A stretch of DNA of 64,000 bases from Paraburkholderia caffeinitolerans (GTDB lineage: Bacteria; Pseudomonadota; Gammaproteobacteria; Burkholderiales; Burkholderiaceae): positions 1 through 64,000 of the forward strand of contig NZ_CADIKL010000015.1 in the NCBI RefSeq assembly GCF_902859945.1, written 5' to 3'. Of this stretch, positions 18,305-28,047 are shown piece by piece. A program made the translations under genes and the position numbers. The first letter of the stretch is position 1. Every line of letters begins with the position of its first letter. A model generated the notes under the pieces. That model made no database searches. It saw nothing but the letters and a program-made list of their open reading frames with translations, and was not told where the DNA came from.

Positions 18305-19804
18305 ATGGCCGAACCCAGTACCCAACCGCAGGAAGCCCGGCAGGGCGGCGAAGCCCTCGAGGCGAACGAGTTCGCGAGCCTGCTTGAAAAGGAATTCAAG
18401 CCGCGCAGCGACAAGGCGAAGGAGGCCGTCGAGACGGCCGTGCGTACGCTGGCCGAGCAGGCGCTGCGCGACACCACTGTGGTGTCGGGCGACGTGCTCG
18501 CGACCATCGAGTCGCTGATCGCCCAGATCGACCAGAAGCTCACCGACCAGGTGAACCTGATCATTCACACCGACGAGTTTCAGAAGGTGGAGAGCGCGTG
18601 GCGAGGTCTGCACTATCTGGTGAATAACACCGAGACCGACGAGACGCTCAAGATCCGCGTGATGAACATCTCGAAGAACGAATTGCACAAGACGCTCAAG
18701 AAGTACAAGGGCACCGCGTGGGACCAGAGCCCGCTGTTCAAGAAGCTCTATGAAGAAGAGTATGGCCAGTTCGGCGGCGAGCCGTACGGCGCGCTGGTGG
18801 CCGACTATTACTTCGACAACAGCGGTCCGGACGTCGACCTGCTCACCCAGGTCGCCAAGGTGGCTGCCGCTTCGCACGCACCGTTCATCACGGGCGCCGA
18901 TCCTTCGGTCATGCTGATGGAATCGTGGCAAGAGCTCGCCAATCCGCGCGACCTCACGAAGATCTTCCAGACGCCCGAGCACGCCGCCTGGCGCTCGCTG
19001 CGCGAATCGGAAGACTCGCGCTATATCGGCCTCGCCATGCCGCGTTTTCTCGCACGCGCGCCGTATGGCGCGAAGACCAACCCGGTCGACGAGTTCGCCT
19101 TCGAGGAAGACACCGCGGGCGCGGACAGCAAGAAGTACGCATGGGCCAACGCGGCCTATGCCATGGCCACCAACATCAACCGCTCGTTCAAGCAATACGG
19201 CTGGTGCTCGCGCATTCGCGGTATCGAGTCGGGCGGCGCGGTCGAGAACCTGCCGGTCCATTCGTTCCCGACCGACGACGGTGGCGTGGACATGAAGTGC
19301 CCGACCGAGATCGCCATCAGCGACCGCCGCGAGGCCGAGCTCGCGAAGAACGGCTTCATGGCGCTCGTGCACAAGAAGAACTCCGACTTCGCAGCGTTCA
19401 TCGGTGCGCAGTCGCTGCACAAGCCCGCCGAGTACGAGGACCCCGACGCCACGGCGAATGCGAATCTCGCGGCGCGCCTGCCGTATCTGTTCGCTTGCAG
19501 CCGCTTCGCGCACTACCTCAAGTGCATCGTGCGCGACAAGATCGGCAGCTTCAAGGAGAAAGACGACATGCAGCGCTGGCTGCAGAACTGGATTTTGCAG
19601 TACGTGGACGGCGACCCCGCGCATTCGAGCGAGGAAACGAAGTCGCGCCGTCCGCTGGCAGCAGCCGAAGTCGTGATCGAGGAAGTCGAGGGCAATCCGG
19701 GTTATTACACGTCCAAGTTCTTCCTGCGTCCGCATTACCAGCTCGAGGGCCTGACGGTTTCGTTGCGGCTGGTATCCAAGTTGCCGTCCGCGAAGGCGGC
19801 ATAA
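18305..19804 (+). CDS. tssC: T6SS contractile sheath large subunit TssC (VipB)
   Basis: 499 residues, the standard family length. The protein is strongly conserved, with SAWRGLHYLVNNTETDE, FITGADPSVMLMESWQEL, a central RFLARAPYG and a C-terminal FFLRPHYQLEGLTVSLRLV. It forms the sheath with TssB and is the target of ClpV disassembly. The start is the ATG at 18305 with GAGGGAG upstream. Confidence 0.98.
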   Translation: MAEPSTQPQEARQGGEALEANEFASLLEKEFKPRSDKAKEAVETAVRTLAEQALRDTTVVSGDVLATIESLIAQIDQKLTDQVNLIIHTDEFQKVESAWRGLHYLVNNTETDETLKIRVMNISKNELHKTLKKYKGTAWDQSPLFKKLYEEEYGQFGGEPYGALVADYYFDNSGPDVDLLTQVAKVAAASHAPFITGADPSVMLMESWQELANPRDLTKIFQTPEHAAWRSLRESEDSRYIGLAMPRFLARAPYGAKTNPVDEFAFEEDTAGADSKKYAWANAAYAMATNINRSFKQYGWCSRIRGIESGGAVENLPVHSFPTDDGGVDMKCPTEIAISDRREAELAKNGFMALVHKKNSDFAAFIGAQSLHKPAEYEDPDATANANLAARLPYLFACSRFAHYLKCIVRDKIGSFKEKDDMQRWLQNWILQYVDGDPAHSSEETKSRRPLAAAEVVIEEVEGNPGYYTSKFFLRPHYQLEGLTVSLRLVSKLPSAKAA

Positions 19805-19877
19805 CCCGAGTCAGAGTGAACTTTGCGCAAACCGGCGCGAACCGGCGCTTACCTTCTAAAGTGAATGGAGAACAGAA

Positions 19878-20366
19878 ATGGCCGTTGATATTTTCATCAA
19901 GATCGGCGACGTGGCGGGCGAGTCGCAGGACAAGTCGCATACGGGAGAAATCGATGTGCTGGCATGGAGCTGGGGCATGGCGCAAAGCGGCACCATGCAC
20001 ATGGGCACGGGCGGCGGCGCGGGCAAGGTGAGCATCCAGGACCTGTCGTTCACGAAATATCTCGACAAGGCCACGCCGGTGCTGATGGGCGCGTGCGCGC
20101 TCGGCAGCCATTACCCTACCGCGGTCCTCACGGTGCGTAAGGCCGGCGGCAAGGCTCCGCTCGAGTACTTCAAGATCACATTCACGAAGGTGCTGATTTC
20201 GTCGATCAGCGAAGGCGGCTCGGGCGGCGAGGACCGCTTCACGGAGAACATCTCGATTAACTTCGAGAAGTACCACGTGGAATACCAGCCGCAAAGCGCC
20301 ACGGGCGAGAAGGAAGGCGGCGTGGTCGAGACCAAGTGGGACATCGCGAAGAACGTCGCGGAGTAA
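19878..20366 (+). CDS. hcp: T6SS tube protein Hcp (TssD)
   Basis: 162 residues, Hcp1-type: MAVDIFIKIGDVAGESQDKS at the N-terminus, a Gly-rich loop (GTGGGAGKVSIQDLSF) and the C-terminal INFEKYHVEYQPQ. Hcp hexamers stack into the inner tube and carry small effectors. There is no C-terminal toxin extension. It sits between tssC and tagJ, as in the P. aeruginosa H1 cluster. Confidence 0.97.
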   Translation: MAVDIFIKIGDVAGESQDKSHTGEIDVLAWSWGMAQSGTMHMGTGGGAGKVSIQDLSFTKYLDKATPVLMGACALGSHYPTAVLTVRKAGGKAPLEYFKITFTKVLISSISEGGSGGEDRFTENISINFEKYHVEYQPQSATGEKEGGVVETKWDIAKNVAE

Positions 20367-20470
20367 GCCGCTGGACGGTGGCGGCGCGCGCGAGGGGCGC
20401 GCGCCGCTGCTTGACTTGCAGTCCCCGACCGACGCCCATGATTGCTGGATTGTGACGGAGCCAATCGACA

Positions 20471-21334
20471 ATGACAGCAGAAGAGAGCTTGCGCGCCGGT
20501 GACCTCGACGCGTGCCTGAAGCAGTTGCAAGACCAGGTGCGCGGCGACCCGGCCAACGCGTCGTACCGCGTGTTCCTGTTTCAGCTGCTCGCCGTCCAGG
20601 GCGCGTGGGAGCGCGCGCTCACGCAACTCAACGTGGTGGGCGATCTCGACGCCGCCGCGCTGCCGATGGTGCAGCTCTATCGCGACGCGCTCCAGTGCGA
20701 GGCGCTGCGCGAGGACGTATTCGCCGGGCGGCGCGCGCCGCTCATTTTTGGCGAGCCCACTGCATGGCTCGCACTCCTGATTGAAGCGCTGCGCCTCGAC
20801 GGCTCGGGTGACTTCAAGGCGGCGGCCGCGTGCCGCGCCAATGCGCTGGAGCAGGCGCGTCCCACGGCGGGCACGCTCAACAGCGAGCCGTTCGCGTGGA
20901 TCGCCGACGCCGACGCGCGCCTTGGCCCTACGCTCGAAGTGATCCTCAACGGCCGTTATTACTGGGTGCCGTTCGAGCGCATCCGCCGCATCGAGCTCGA
21001 AGCGCCGGACGACCTGCGTGACCGCGTGTGGATGCCGGCCATTTTCACGTGGGCCAACGAAGGCCAGGCGGCGGGTCTGATTCCGGTGCGCTATCCCGGC
21101 ACGCTCTCCGCCGCCGTAACGCACGGTGGCAACGCCAACGCGCTGGCGCTCGCACGCGCGACCGAATGGGTCGAAGCGGGCGGCGGCGAATTCGACGAGG
21201 CGCGCCCGTTCGGGCAGCGCATGTTCACGACCGACGAGAACGACTACGCGCTGTTCGACGTGCGCACGCTCGTGCTCGATGCAGAGGCGCCCGCGGGCGA
21301 AGTGTCGCAAGACGGTGCGCAAGACCATGGCTGA
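20471..21334 (+). CDS. tagJ: T6SS accessory protein TagJ (ImpE)
   Basis: 287 residues with an N-terminal TPR-like helical part (RAGDLDACLKQLQDQVRGDP) and the C-terminal ImpE domain (NGRYYWVPFERIRRIELE, MPAIFTWANEGQAAGLIPVRYPG). TagJ binds the sheath protein TssB and modulates sheath dynamics in the T6SS subgroup that carries it. Its last 8 bases overlap the tssE start (ATGGCTGA), indicating translational coupling. Confidence 0.92.
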   Translation: MTAEESLRAGDLDACLKQLQDQVRGDPANASYRVFLFQLLAVQGAWERALTQLNVVGDLDAAALPMVQLYRDALQCEALREDVFAGRRAPLIFGEPTAWLALLIEALRLDGSGDFKAAAACRANALEQARPTAGTLNSEPFAWIADADARLGPTLEVILNGRYYWVPFERIRRIELEAPDDLRDRVWMPAIFTWANEGQAAGLIPVRYPGTLSAAVTHGGNANALALARATEWVEAGGGEFDEARPFGQRMFTTDENDYALFDVRTLVLDAEAPAGEVSQDGAQDHG

Positions 21335-21839
21335 GCTGACGGGCCGCGACCGGTTGCAGCCCTCGCTGCTCGACCGCCTGACCGATCTCGAGCCCGGCAC
21401 GAAGGTCGAGAGCCGCGAGCGCCGCGTGCTCTCGATGCGCGCGCTGCGCCAGGGCGTGCAGCGCGATCTGGCGTGGCTGCTCAACGCGAGCGGGCTTGGC
21501 AGCGTGCAGGATCTCTCGGCGTGGCCGCTCGTCGAGCGCTCGGTGCTCAACTACGGTTTTCCCGATATCGCGGGCAAGACGGCATCGGGCATGAACATCG
21601 CGCGCCTCGAACGGCAGATCCGCGACGTGATCGTGGCGTTCGAGCCGCGCATCCTGCGCGACACGGTGAAGGTGACTGCGGTGCTCACGGAGGAAACGAC
21701 CGGGCATCACAACACGGTGGCGTTCGCGATCGAAGGGGACCTGTGGGCGCAGCCATATCCTGAGCGGCTTTACTTTCGTACCGAGCTCGATCTCGAAGGC
21801 GGTGAGGTGCGCGTGATCGATCAGGGCGCGGCGCGCTGA
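21327..21839 (+). CDS. tssE: T6SS baseplate protein TssE (gp25-like)
   Basis: 170 residues from the ATG at 21327. The frame is open back to 21126, but that part lies inside tagJ. The protein has the gp25-like lysozyme-fold signature: LQPSLLDRLTD, SMRALRQGVQRDLAWLLN, SVLNYGFPD and a C-terminal strand region. It is a phage gp25 homologue and part of the baseplate wedge with TssF, TssG and TssK. Confidence 0.95.
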   Translation: MAELTGRDRLQPSLLDRLTDLEPGTKVESRERRVLSMRALRQGVQRDLAWLLNASGLGSVQDLSAWPLVERSVLNYGFPDIAGKTASGMNIARLERQIRDVIVAFEPRILRDTVKVTAVLTEETTGHHNTVAFAIEGDLWAQPYPERLYFRTELDLEGGEVRVIDQGAAR

Positions 21840-21860
21840 ATAACAACAACGCATAAGCAA

Positions 21861-21898
21861 CGACGAAGCGACGACGAAGTGACGACCAAGCGACGATG
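21861..21898 (+). repeat. 11-bp imperfect tandem repeats immediately before tssF
   Basis: Three copies of an 11-mer (CGACGAAGCGA, CGACGAAGTGA, CGACCAAGCGA) and a partial fourth run directly into the tssF ATG at 21896. They occupy the place where a ribosome binding site would be, and no clear Shine-Dalgarno sequence is visible. Confidence 0.7.
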
Positions 21899-23773
21899 AA
21901 TCCCGACCTGATCCGCTACTACAACCAGGAACTCGCACATTTGCGCGAGATGGGCAGCGAATTCGCGCGCGAGTTTCCGAAAGTGGCGGCGCGCCTGGGT
22001 CTCGAAGGGCTCGAATGCGCCGACCCGTATGTCGAGCGCCTGCTCGAAGGTTTCAGTTTTCTCGCCGCGCGCGTGCAGTTGAAGATCGACGCCGAGTTTC
22101 CGCGCTTCACGCAGCATCTCGCGGAGCTCGTGTATCCGCACTACCTTGCGCCCACCCCATCGATGACGGTGGTGCGCATGCAGCCCGATCTCGCGCATCC
22201 GGCGCTCGCGGGCGGCGTGACCGTGCCGCGCGGCAGCGCGCTGCACGCCGTGCTCGACAAGAACGGCTCGACGCGCTGCGAATACCGCACGGCGCATGCG
22301 CTCACGCTGTGGCCCGTGGAGATCGCCGAAGCCAAGTTCTTTACGCATACCGGCGCGCTTGGCGGCGTGGACATGGCGCTGCCGCCCGGCGTGAAAGCCG
22401 GCGTGCGCCTGCGCTTGCGCACCACGGGCGGCGTGAAGTTCAGCCAACTCGCGCTCGATACGCTCACGCTCTATTTGCGCGGCGCGGATTCGCTGCCCGC
22501 CCGAATTTACGAGCGCCTGCTCGCGAGCGCCGTGGGCGTGGCGGTGCTGCCGGTCGCGCGGCCCGCGACATGGCACCGGCTGTTGCCGAAGAGCGCCGTC
22601 AAGCCAGTCGGCTTCGACGACAGCGAGGCGCTGCTGCCCGTGAGCGGCCAGTCGTTTCAGGGCTTCCGCTTGCTGCAGGAATATTTCGCGTTTCCGCAGC
22701 GCTTTCTGTTCGTCGCCATCGACGGTTTGCAGAGCGCGCTGCGCGCATGCGCCGAAAACGAAGTGGAAGTGATCGTGCTGCTCGACCGCGCGGACCCGCT
22801 GCTCGAACAGACGCTCGACGCGAGCCACTTCTCGCTCCACTGCACACCCGCGATCAATCTGTTCGCGCGCCGCGCCGACCGCATCGCCTTCGATCCCACG
22901 CAATTCGAGTATCAGGTGATCGCGGACCGCACGCGGCCACTCGACTTCGAGATTTATCGGATCGAGGAAGTCACGGGACACGGCGCGGGATCGAATGAGG
23001 AGCAACGCTTCGAGCCCTTCTATCACGCGCGCGATTTGTCGGCCGCCGAGCAGGGCAGCGCGTATTACCAGGTGCGCCGCGAGCGGCGCTTGCAGTCCTC
23101 GCGCGCACGCGAACGCGGCCAGCGCACGAGCTACCTCGGCAGCGAAACCTTCATCGCGCTCGTCGATGCATCCAATGCGCCGTACCGCGCGGACCTGCGC
23201 CAGCTCGGCCTCAAGGTGCTGTGCACTAACCGCGATTTGCCGCTCACGCTGGCCACTGGCACCGGCGCATCGGATTTCACGCTCGGCGTGGAAGCGCCCG
23301 TTGAGAGCGTGCGTTGCGTGAGCGGGCCGAGCCGGCCCTTGCCGTCGTTCGCGCACGGCGCGGTGGCGTGGCGGCTCTTGAGCCATCTGTCGTTGAACTA
23401 CGAGTCGCTGATCGACTCGGACGCGTCCACGGGTGCGCGGGCGCTGCGCGATTTGCTGAGCCTTTATTGCCCCGTCGACGATCCGGCCGCGCAGCGGCAG
23501 ATCGAAGGCGTGCGCTCGGTCGAGGCCAAGTCCGTCACGCGGCGGCTGCCGGTGCCGGGACCGATCGTGTTCGGGCGCGGTCAGCAGGTGAGCGTGACGT
23601 TCGACGAAACGGCCTTTGAGGGCTCGGGAGCCTTCGTGCTGGGCGCGGTGCTAGCGCGGTATTTTTCACTGTACGTCTCGATGAATTCGTTCACCGAGAC
23701 CGTGGTGCGCACCACGGCGCGCGGCGAGATCATGCGCTGGCCTGCGAGGGCGGGACAATGCGTGACGCTCTGA
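21896..23773 (+). CDS. tssF: T6SS baseplate protein TssF (VasA/ImpG)
   Basis: 625 residues, the normal family length. It begins MNPDLIRYYNQELAHLREMG and continues with VERLLEGFSFLAARVQLKID, FPRFTQHLAELVYPHYLAP and a central RGADSLPARIYERLL, all characteristic. TssF forms the wedge core with TssG. It overlaps tssG by 16 bases. Confidence 0.96.
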   Translation: MNPDLIRYYNQELAHLREMGSEFAREFPKVAARLGLEGLECADPYVERLLEGFSFLAARVQLKIDAEFPRFTQHLAELVYPHYLAPTPSMTVVRMQPDLAHPALAGGVTVPRGSALHAVLDKNGSTRCEYRTAHALTLWPVEIAEAKFFTHTGALGGVDMALPPGVKAGVRLRLRTTGGVKFSQLALDTLTLYLRGADSLPARIYERLLASAVGVAVLPVARPATWHRLLPKSAVKPVGFDDSEALLPVSGQSFQGFRLLQEYFAFPQRFLFVAIDGLQSALRACAENEVEVIVLLDRADPLLEQTLDASHFSLHCTPAINLFARRADRIAFDPTQFEYQVIADRTRPLDFEIYRIEEVTGHGAGSNEEQRFEPFYHARDLSAAEQGSAYYQVRRERRLQSSRARERGQRTSYLGSETFIALVDASNAPYRADLRQLGLKVLCTNRDLPLTLATGTGASDFTLGVEAPVESVRCVSGPSRPLPSFAHGAVAWRLLSHLSLNYESLIDSDASTGARALRDLLSLYCPVDDPAAQRQIEGVRSVEAKSVTRRLPVPGPIVFGRGQQVSVTFDETAFEGSGAFVLGAVLARYFSLYVSMNSFTETVVRTTARGEIMRWPARAGQCVTL

Positions 23774-24852
23774 CCGTGCTGAGGCTGCTCGAAGACGAGG
23801 CCCGGCGCTTCGACTTCTACCAGGCGGTGCGCCTGATCGAAAACGCCTGGCCCACGCAGCCGCGCGTGGGGGAGTCGCTGCGCCCGCGCGACGACGCCGT
23901 GCGCTTTACGCAGCGGCCCGAACTCGTATTCCATCCGACTACGCTGGCGGAGTTCTCGCAGCACCATCATGGAGAGGGCGGCATGGCGCCGCGCCTCGCG
24001 GTGAACTTCTTCGGCCTGCTTGGGCCGCATGGCGCGTTGCCCACGCATCTGACCGAATATATCCGCGACCGCGAACGCAACGCGGACGACCCCACCTTCG
24101 CGCGTTTTCTGGACCTGTTCCAGCACCGCATGACGAGTCTTTTCTACCGCGCGTGGGCCAATGCGCAGCCCGCGGTGAGTCTCGAGCGCCCGGGGCGCGA
24201 CCGTTTCGCGATGTATGTGGGTTCGACCTTCGGCATGGGCGAGGAGGGGCTGCGCGAACGCGACACCGTGCCCGATTTCGCGAAGCTTCATTTCGCGGGG
24301 CTGCTCGGCGCGCGCACGCGCCCGGCCGCGGGCCTCGCGCTGATCCTCACGCGCTTTTTCAATCTGCCCGTGTCGATCGAGGAATGGGTGGGCCACTGGA
24401 TGCCGCTGCCGGCCGAGACGCGCACACGCATGGGCCTGCGCGACGGCTCGTCGGCGCTCGGGGTTTCCACGCTGCTCGGCGCGCGCGTATGGGATTGCCA
24501 GCACAAGTTTCGTATCGTGATCGGCCCGCTTTCGATGGCCGACTACGAACGTTTCCTGCCCGGCGGCGACAGCCTCAAGCGGCTCGCCGACTGGGTCCGC
24601 AACTACGTGCGCGACGGTCTCGACTGGGACGTGAACCTGCAATTGCGCGAGGCCGAGGTGCCGCGTCTGAAGCTCGGCCGCCACGCGCGGCTCGGGCTCA
24701 CGAGCTGGGTGCTCAGCGGCGCGGCGCTTGGTGACCAGAGGCAACTGAAACTCAACCCCGCAAGCGGCGCGGCCGCGCGCGAGCGGAAACACGAAGACGC
24801 GCAACGAGCGACGGAACACGCAGCAGCGCTCGACATTCACCCGGGAGAATGA
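23758..24852 (+). CDS. tssG: T6SS baseplate protein TssG (VasB/ImpH)
   Basis: 364 residues. Family segments include RRFDFYQAVRLIE, RFTQRPELVFHP, VNFFGLLGPHGALPTHLTEY and RFLDLFQHRMTSLFYRAW. The C-terminus is low-complexity (Arg/Glu/Ala). It begins inside tssF, so its translation is probably coupled, and it is followed 4 bases later by tssH. Confidence 0.96.
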   Translation: MRDALTVLRLLEDEARRFDFYQAVRLIENAWPTQPRVGESLRPRDDAVRFTQRPELVFHPTTLAEFSQHHHGEGGMAPRLAVNFFGLLGPHGALPTHLTEYIRDRERNADDPTFARFLDLFQHRMTSLFYRAWANAQPAVSLERPGRDRFAMYVGSTFGMGEEGLRERDTVPDFAKLHFAGLLGARTRPAAGLALILTRFFNLPVSIEEWVGHWMPLPAETRTRMGLRDGSSALGVSTLLGARVWDCQHKFRIVIGPLSMADYERFLPGGDSLKRLADWVRNYVRDGLDWDVNLQLREAEVPRLKLGRHARLGLTSWVLSGAALGDQRQLKLNPASGAAARERKHEDAQRATEHAAALDIHPGE

Positions 24853-24856
24853 AGAC

Positions 24857-27610
24857 ATGGCCGAAATCAAGCGTGCAGCGCTCTTTGGCAAGCTCAACCA
24901 GCTAGGCTTTCGCGCGCTCGAAAGCGCAAACATGTTTTGCCGTTTGCGCGGCAATCCTTATATCGAACTCGTGCACTGGTTCCATCAGGTCCTCCAGTTG
25001 CAGGACTCGGACCTGCACCGGCTCGCGCGCCACTACGGGATCGATCCCGCGCGGCTCGCAAGCGATCTCACGGCGGCGCTCGACCGGTTGCCGCGCGGCG
25101 CGGGGTCGGTCACGGATATTTCCTCGCAGGTGGAAGAGGCCGTCGAGCGCGGCTGGGTGTTCGGCTCGCTGATGTTCGGCGAATCGCAGGTTCGCACCGG
25201 GCATCTGATTGTCGGACTCCTGAAGACGCCCTCGCTGCGCAATACGCTTTATGGCATCTCGCGACAGTTCGAGCAGATCAAGCTCGATGCGCTGTGCGAG
25301 GAGTTCGACCGCCTGTTGCGCGATTCGCCCGAAGCGGCGATGGGCGCGAGTGACGGCTTCAATGCGAACGCGGGCGCGGCGGGCGACGGAACCGACGCCG
25401 CGGGGATGCCGCCGGCGGCCATGGGCAAGCAGGAAGCGCTGCGCCGCTTCACGACCGATCTCACCGAGCAGGCGCGCAACGGCAAGCTCGACCCCATCGT
25501 GGGCCGCGACGAGGAAATCCGCCAGGTGGTGGACATCCTCATGCGCCGCCGCCAGAACAACCCGATCCTCACGGGCGAAGCCGGCGTGGGCAAGACGGCG
25601 GTGGTGGAGGGCTTCGCGCAGCGCATCGTGGCGGGCGACGTGCCGCCCTCGCTGCGCGACGTCCAACTGCGTGCGCTCGACGTGGGCCTGTTGCAGGCCG
25701 GTGCGAGTATGAAGGGCGAATTCGAGAACCGGCTGCGCCAGGTGATCGAAGAGGTGCAGGCTTCGGAAAAGCCCGTGATTCTGTTTATCGACGAAGCCCA
25801 TACGCTGGTGGGCGCGGGCGGCGCGGCCGGCACGGGCGACGCCGCGAATCTGCTCAAGCCCGCGCTCGCGCGCGGTACGCTGCGCACCGTGGCGGCTACC
25901 ACGTGGGCCGAGTACAAGAAGCACATCGAGAAGGATCCCGCGCTTACGCGGCGCTTCCAGGTGGTGCAGGTGGGCGAGCCCGATGAAGAGAAGGCCATCC
26001 GCATGATGCGCGGCGTGGCCTCCACGATGGAGCAGCATCACAAGGTGCAGGTGCTCGACGAGGCGCTCGAGGCCGCCGTGCGGCTTTCGCACCGCTACAT
26101 TCCGGCGCGCCAGTTGCCCGACAAGTCGGTGAGCCTGCTCGACACGGCATGCGCGCGCGTGGCCGTGAGCCAGCACGCCACGCCGCCGTCGGTGGACGAT
26201 GCGCGCAAGCGCATTTCCGCGCTGGAGACGGAGCTGGAGATCATCGGCCGCGAGACGGCCGTGGGCATCGAGACACGCGAGCGCGAAGCGGCGGCCAGCG
26301 AAAAGCTCGCGGTGGAACGCGAACGCCTCGCGGAACTCGATGCGCGCTGGGAGACGGAGAAGGCGCTGGTCGAGCGCATTCTTTCGTTGCGGGCGCAACT
26401 TCGCGAGAAGACCGGCAAGGTCGAGGGCGGTGCGAAAGCCGCGAGTGCAGCCGCCGCGCCAGCGGCGGCAGATGCTGCAAGTGCGGAGAACACCGCGAGC
26501 GCAGCCGCCGCGCAGATCGACCCCGAGGCGCTGCGCGCCGAACTGCGCGAATTGCAGGCGCAACTCGCGAGCCATCAGGGCGACGATCCGCTGATCCTGC
26601 CCACCGTGGACCGCCAGGCCGTGGCCTCGGTCGTGCAGGACTGGACCGGCATTCCCGTGGGCCGCATGGTGCGCAACGAGATCGAGAGCGTGCTCAAGCT
26701 CGCCGAAAATCTCAACAAGCGCATCATCGGCCAGGGCCACGCCACTGAGATGATCGCGAAGCGCATCCAGACTTCGCGCGCGGGCCTCGACAATCCGAAC
26801 AAGCCGATCGGCGTGTTCATGCTCGCGGGCACCTCGGGCGTGGGCAAGACCGAGACCGCGCTCGCGCTGGCCGAGGTGCTCTACGGCGGCGAGCAGAACG
26901 TCATCACGATCAACATGAGCGAGTACCAGGAGGCGCACACGGTGTCCTCGCTCAAGGGCGCGCCGCCGGGATACGTAGGCTACGGCGAGGGCGGTGTGCT
27001 GACCGAGGCCGTGCGCCGGCGTCCCTATAGCGTGGTGCTGCTCGACGAGGTGGAAAAGGCCCACCCCGACGTGCACGAGATCTTCTTCCAGGTGTTCGAC
27101 AAGGGCTGGATGGAAGACGGCGAGGGCCGCGTGATCGACTTCAAGAACACGCTGATCCTGCTGACCACCAACGCGGGCACCGACCTCATCACGAATCTTT
27201 GCAAGGACCCCGAACTGATGCCCGAGCCCGAGGGCATCGCGAAGGCGCTGCGCGAGCCGCTGCTCAAGGTGTTCCCGCCCGCGCTGCTCGGGCGCGTGGT
27301 GACGATCCCGTATTACCCGCTCTCCGACGAGATGCTGGGCGCGATCATCCGCCTGCAGCTCTCGCGCATCGAGAAGCGGCTGCGCGTGTCGCACAAGGTC
27401 CCGTTTATCTACGACGACGACGTGGTCAAGCTCATCGCGAGCCGCTGCACGGAACTGGAGAGCGGCGGGCGCATGATCGACGCGATCCTGACCAACACCT
27501 TGCTGCCGCGCGTATCCACCGAGTTCCTCACGCGCATGATGAATGGCGGCAGCGTGACGAAGGTGCAGGTGGGCGCGCGCGATGGCGAGTTTGTCTACAC
27601 GTACGACTGA
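24857..27610 (+). CDS. tssH: T6SS sheath-recycling AAA+ ATPase TssH (ClpV)
   Basis: 917 residues. The ClpV-type N-domain (about 1-160) precedes two AAA+ modules, with Walker A at residues 240-247 (GEAGVGKT) and 658-665 (GTSGVGKT). Walker B motifs (LFIDEAHTL, VVLLDEVEKA) follow each. An Ala-rich insertion (about 520-545) interrupts the middle region. ClpV disassembles contracted TssB/TssC sheath for reuse in the cytoplasm. Confidence 0.97.
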   Translation: MAEIKRAALFGKLNQLGFRALESANMFCRLRGNPYIELVHWFHQVLQLQDSDLHRLARHYGIDPARLASDLTAALDRLPRGAGSVTDISSQVEEAVERGWVFGSLMFGESQVRTGHLIVGLLKTPSLRNTLYGISRQFEQIKLDALCEEFDRLLRDSPEAAMGASDGFNANAGAAGDGTDAAGMPPAAMGKQEALRRFTTDLTEQARNGKLDPIVGRDEEIRQVVDILMRRRQNNPILTGEAGVGKTAVVEGFAQRIVAGDVPPSLRDVQLRALDVGLLQAGASMKGEFENRLRQVIEEVQASEKPVILFIDEAHTLVGAGGAAGTGDAANLLKPALARGTLRTVAATTWAEYKKHIEKDPALTRRFQVVQVGEPDEEKAIRMMRGVASTMEQHHKVQVLDEALEAAVRLSHRYIPARQLPDKSVSLLDTACARVAVSQHATPPSVDDARKRISALETELEIIGRETAVGIETREREAAASEKLAVERERLAELDARWETEKALVERILSLRAQLREKTGKVEGGAKAASAAAAPAAADAASAENTASAAAAQIDPEALRAELRELQAQLASHQGDDPLILPTVDRQAVASVVQDWTGIPVGRMVRNEIESVLKLAENLNKRIIGQGHATEMIAKRIQTSRAGLDNPNKPIGVFMLAGTSGVGKTETALALAEVLYGGEQNVITINMSEYQEAHTVSSLKGAPPGYVGYGEGGVLTEAVRRRPYSVVLLDEVEKAHPDVHEIFFQVFDKGWMEDGEGRVIDFKNTLILLTTNAGTDLITNLCKDPELMPEPEGIAKALREPLLKVFPPALLGRVVTIPYYPLSDEMLGAIIRLQLSRIEKRLRVSHKVPFIYDDDVVKLIASRCTELESGGRMIDAILTNTLLPRVSTEFLTRMMNGGSVTKVQVGARDGEFVYTYD

Positions 27611-27631
27611 ACCGGCGCTGGGAGAAAGACC

Positions 27632-28021
27632 ATGCCTCAACAGGTCAGCATGGGGGCCACACTGCAATGCTCGTTCGGCGCCGCGCCGTCGAGCCTCGTG
27701 GTGCTGCCCGTCAATCAGGTGATGGGCGAGGGTCCGCCCGCCGCGAACATCATGGACCACATTCCGATGGTCAACATCATGCCGTTCGGCGTGTGCTCGT
27801 CGCTGGCCAATCCGGTCGTGGCCTCGGCCACGGCGGCGGCGCTCGGCGTGCTCACGCCCATGCCGTGCATTCCCGCGACTTTCTCGCCGTGGGCGCCCGG
27901 TGCGCCAACCGTGCTGCTCGGCAACCAGCCTTCGCTCGACAACGTCTCGAAGTGCATGTGCAACTGGGGCGGCGTGGTGTCGATCGTGAACCCGGCCACC
28001 GTCAACACGATGATTCCCTGA
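27632..28021 (+). CDS. DUF4280 (PAAR-like) spike-tip protein
   Basis: 129 residues with the DUF4280 pattern: GATLQCSFGAAPSSLVV, NIMDHIPMVNIMPFGVCSS, GVLTPMPCIPATFSPWAPG and CMCNWGGVVSIVNP. Members are PAAR-like caps that sharpen the VgrG spike and may carry effectors. Cysteines are spaced through the protein and it is Pro-rich. It has no toxin extension. It lies 21 bases after tssH and 26 bases before vgrG, with GGGAGAAAG as ribosome binding site. Confidence 0.88.
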   Translation: MPQQVSMGATLQCSFGAAPSSLVVLPVNQVMGEGPPAANIMDHIPMVNIMPFGVCSSLANPVVASATAAALGVLTPMPCIPATFSPWAPGAPTVLLGNQPSLDNVSKCMCNWGGVVSIVNPATVNTMIP

Positions 28022-28047
28022 CCGCTTCCCTGGACTGATTTTCTGAC

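Noticed and set aside
24902-27760. Very long minus-strand frame (952 codons) opposite tssH
   Set aside because: It mirrors a conserved gene on the other strand, is Arg/His-rich with no family features, and arises from GC-rich codon usage.
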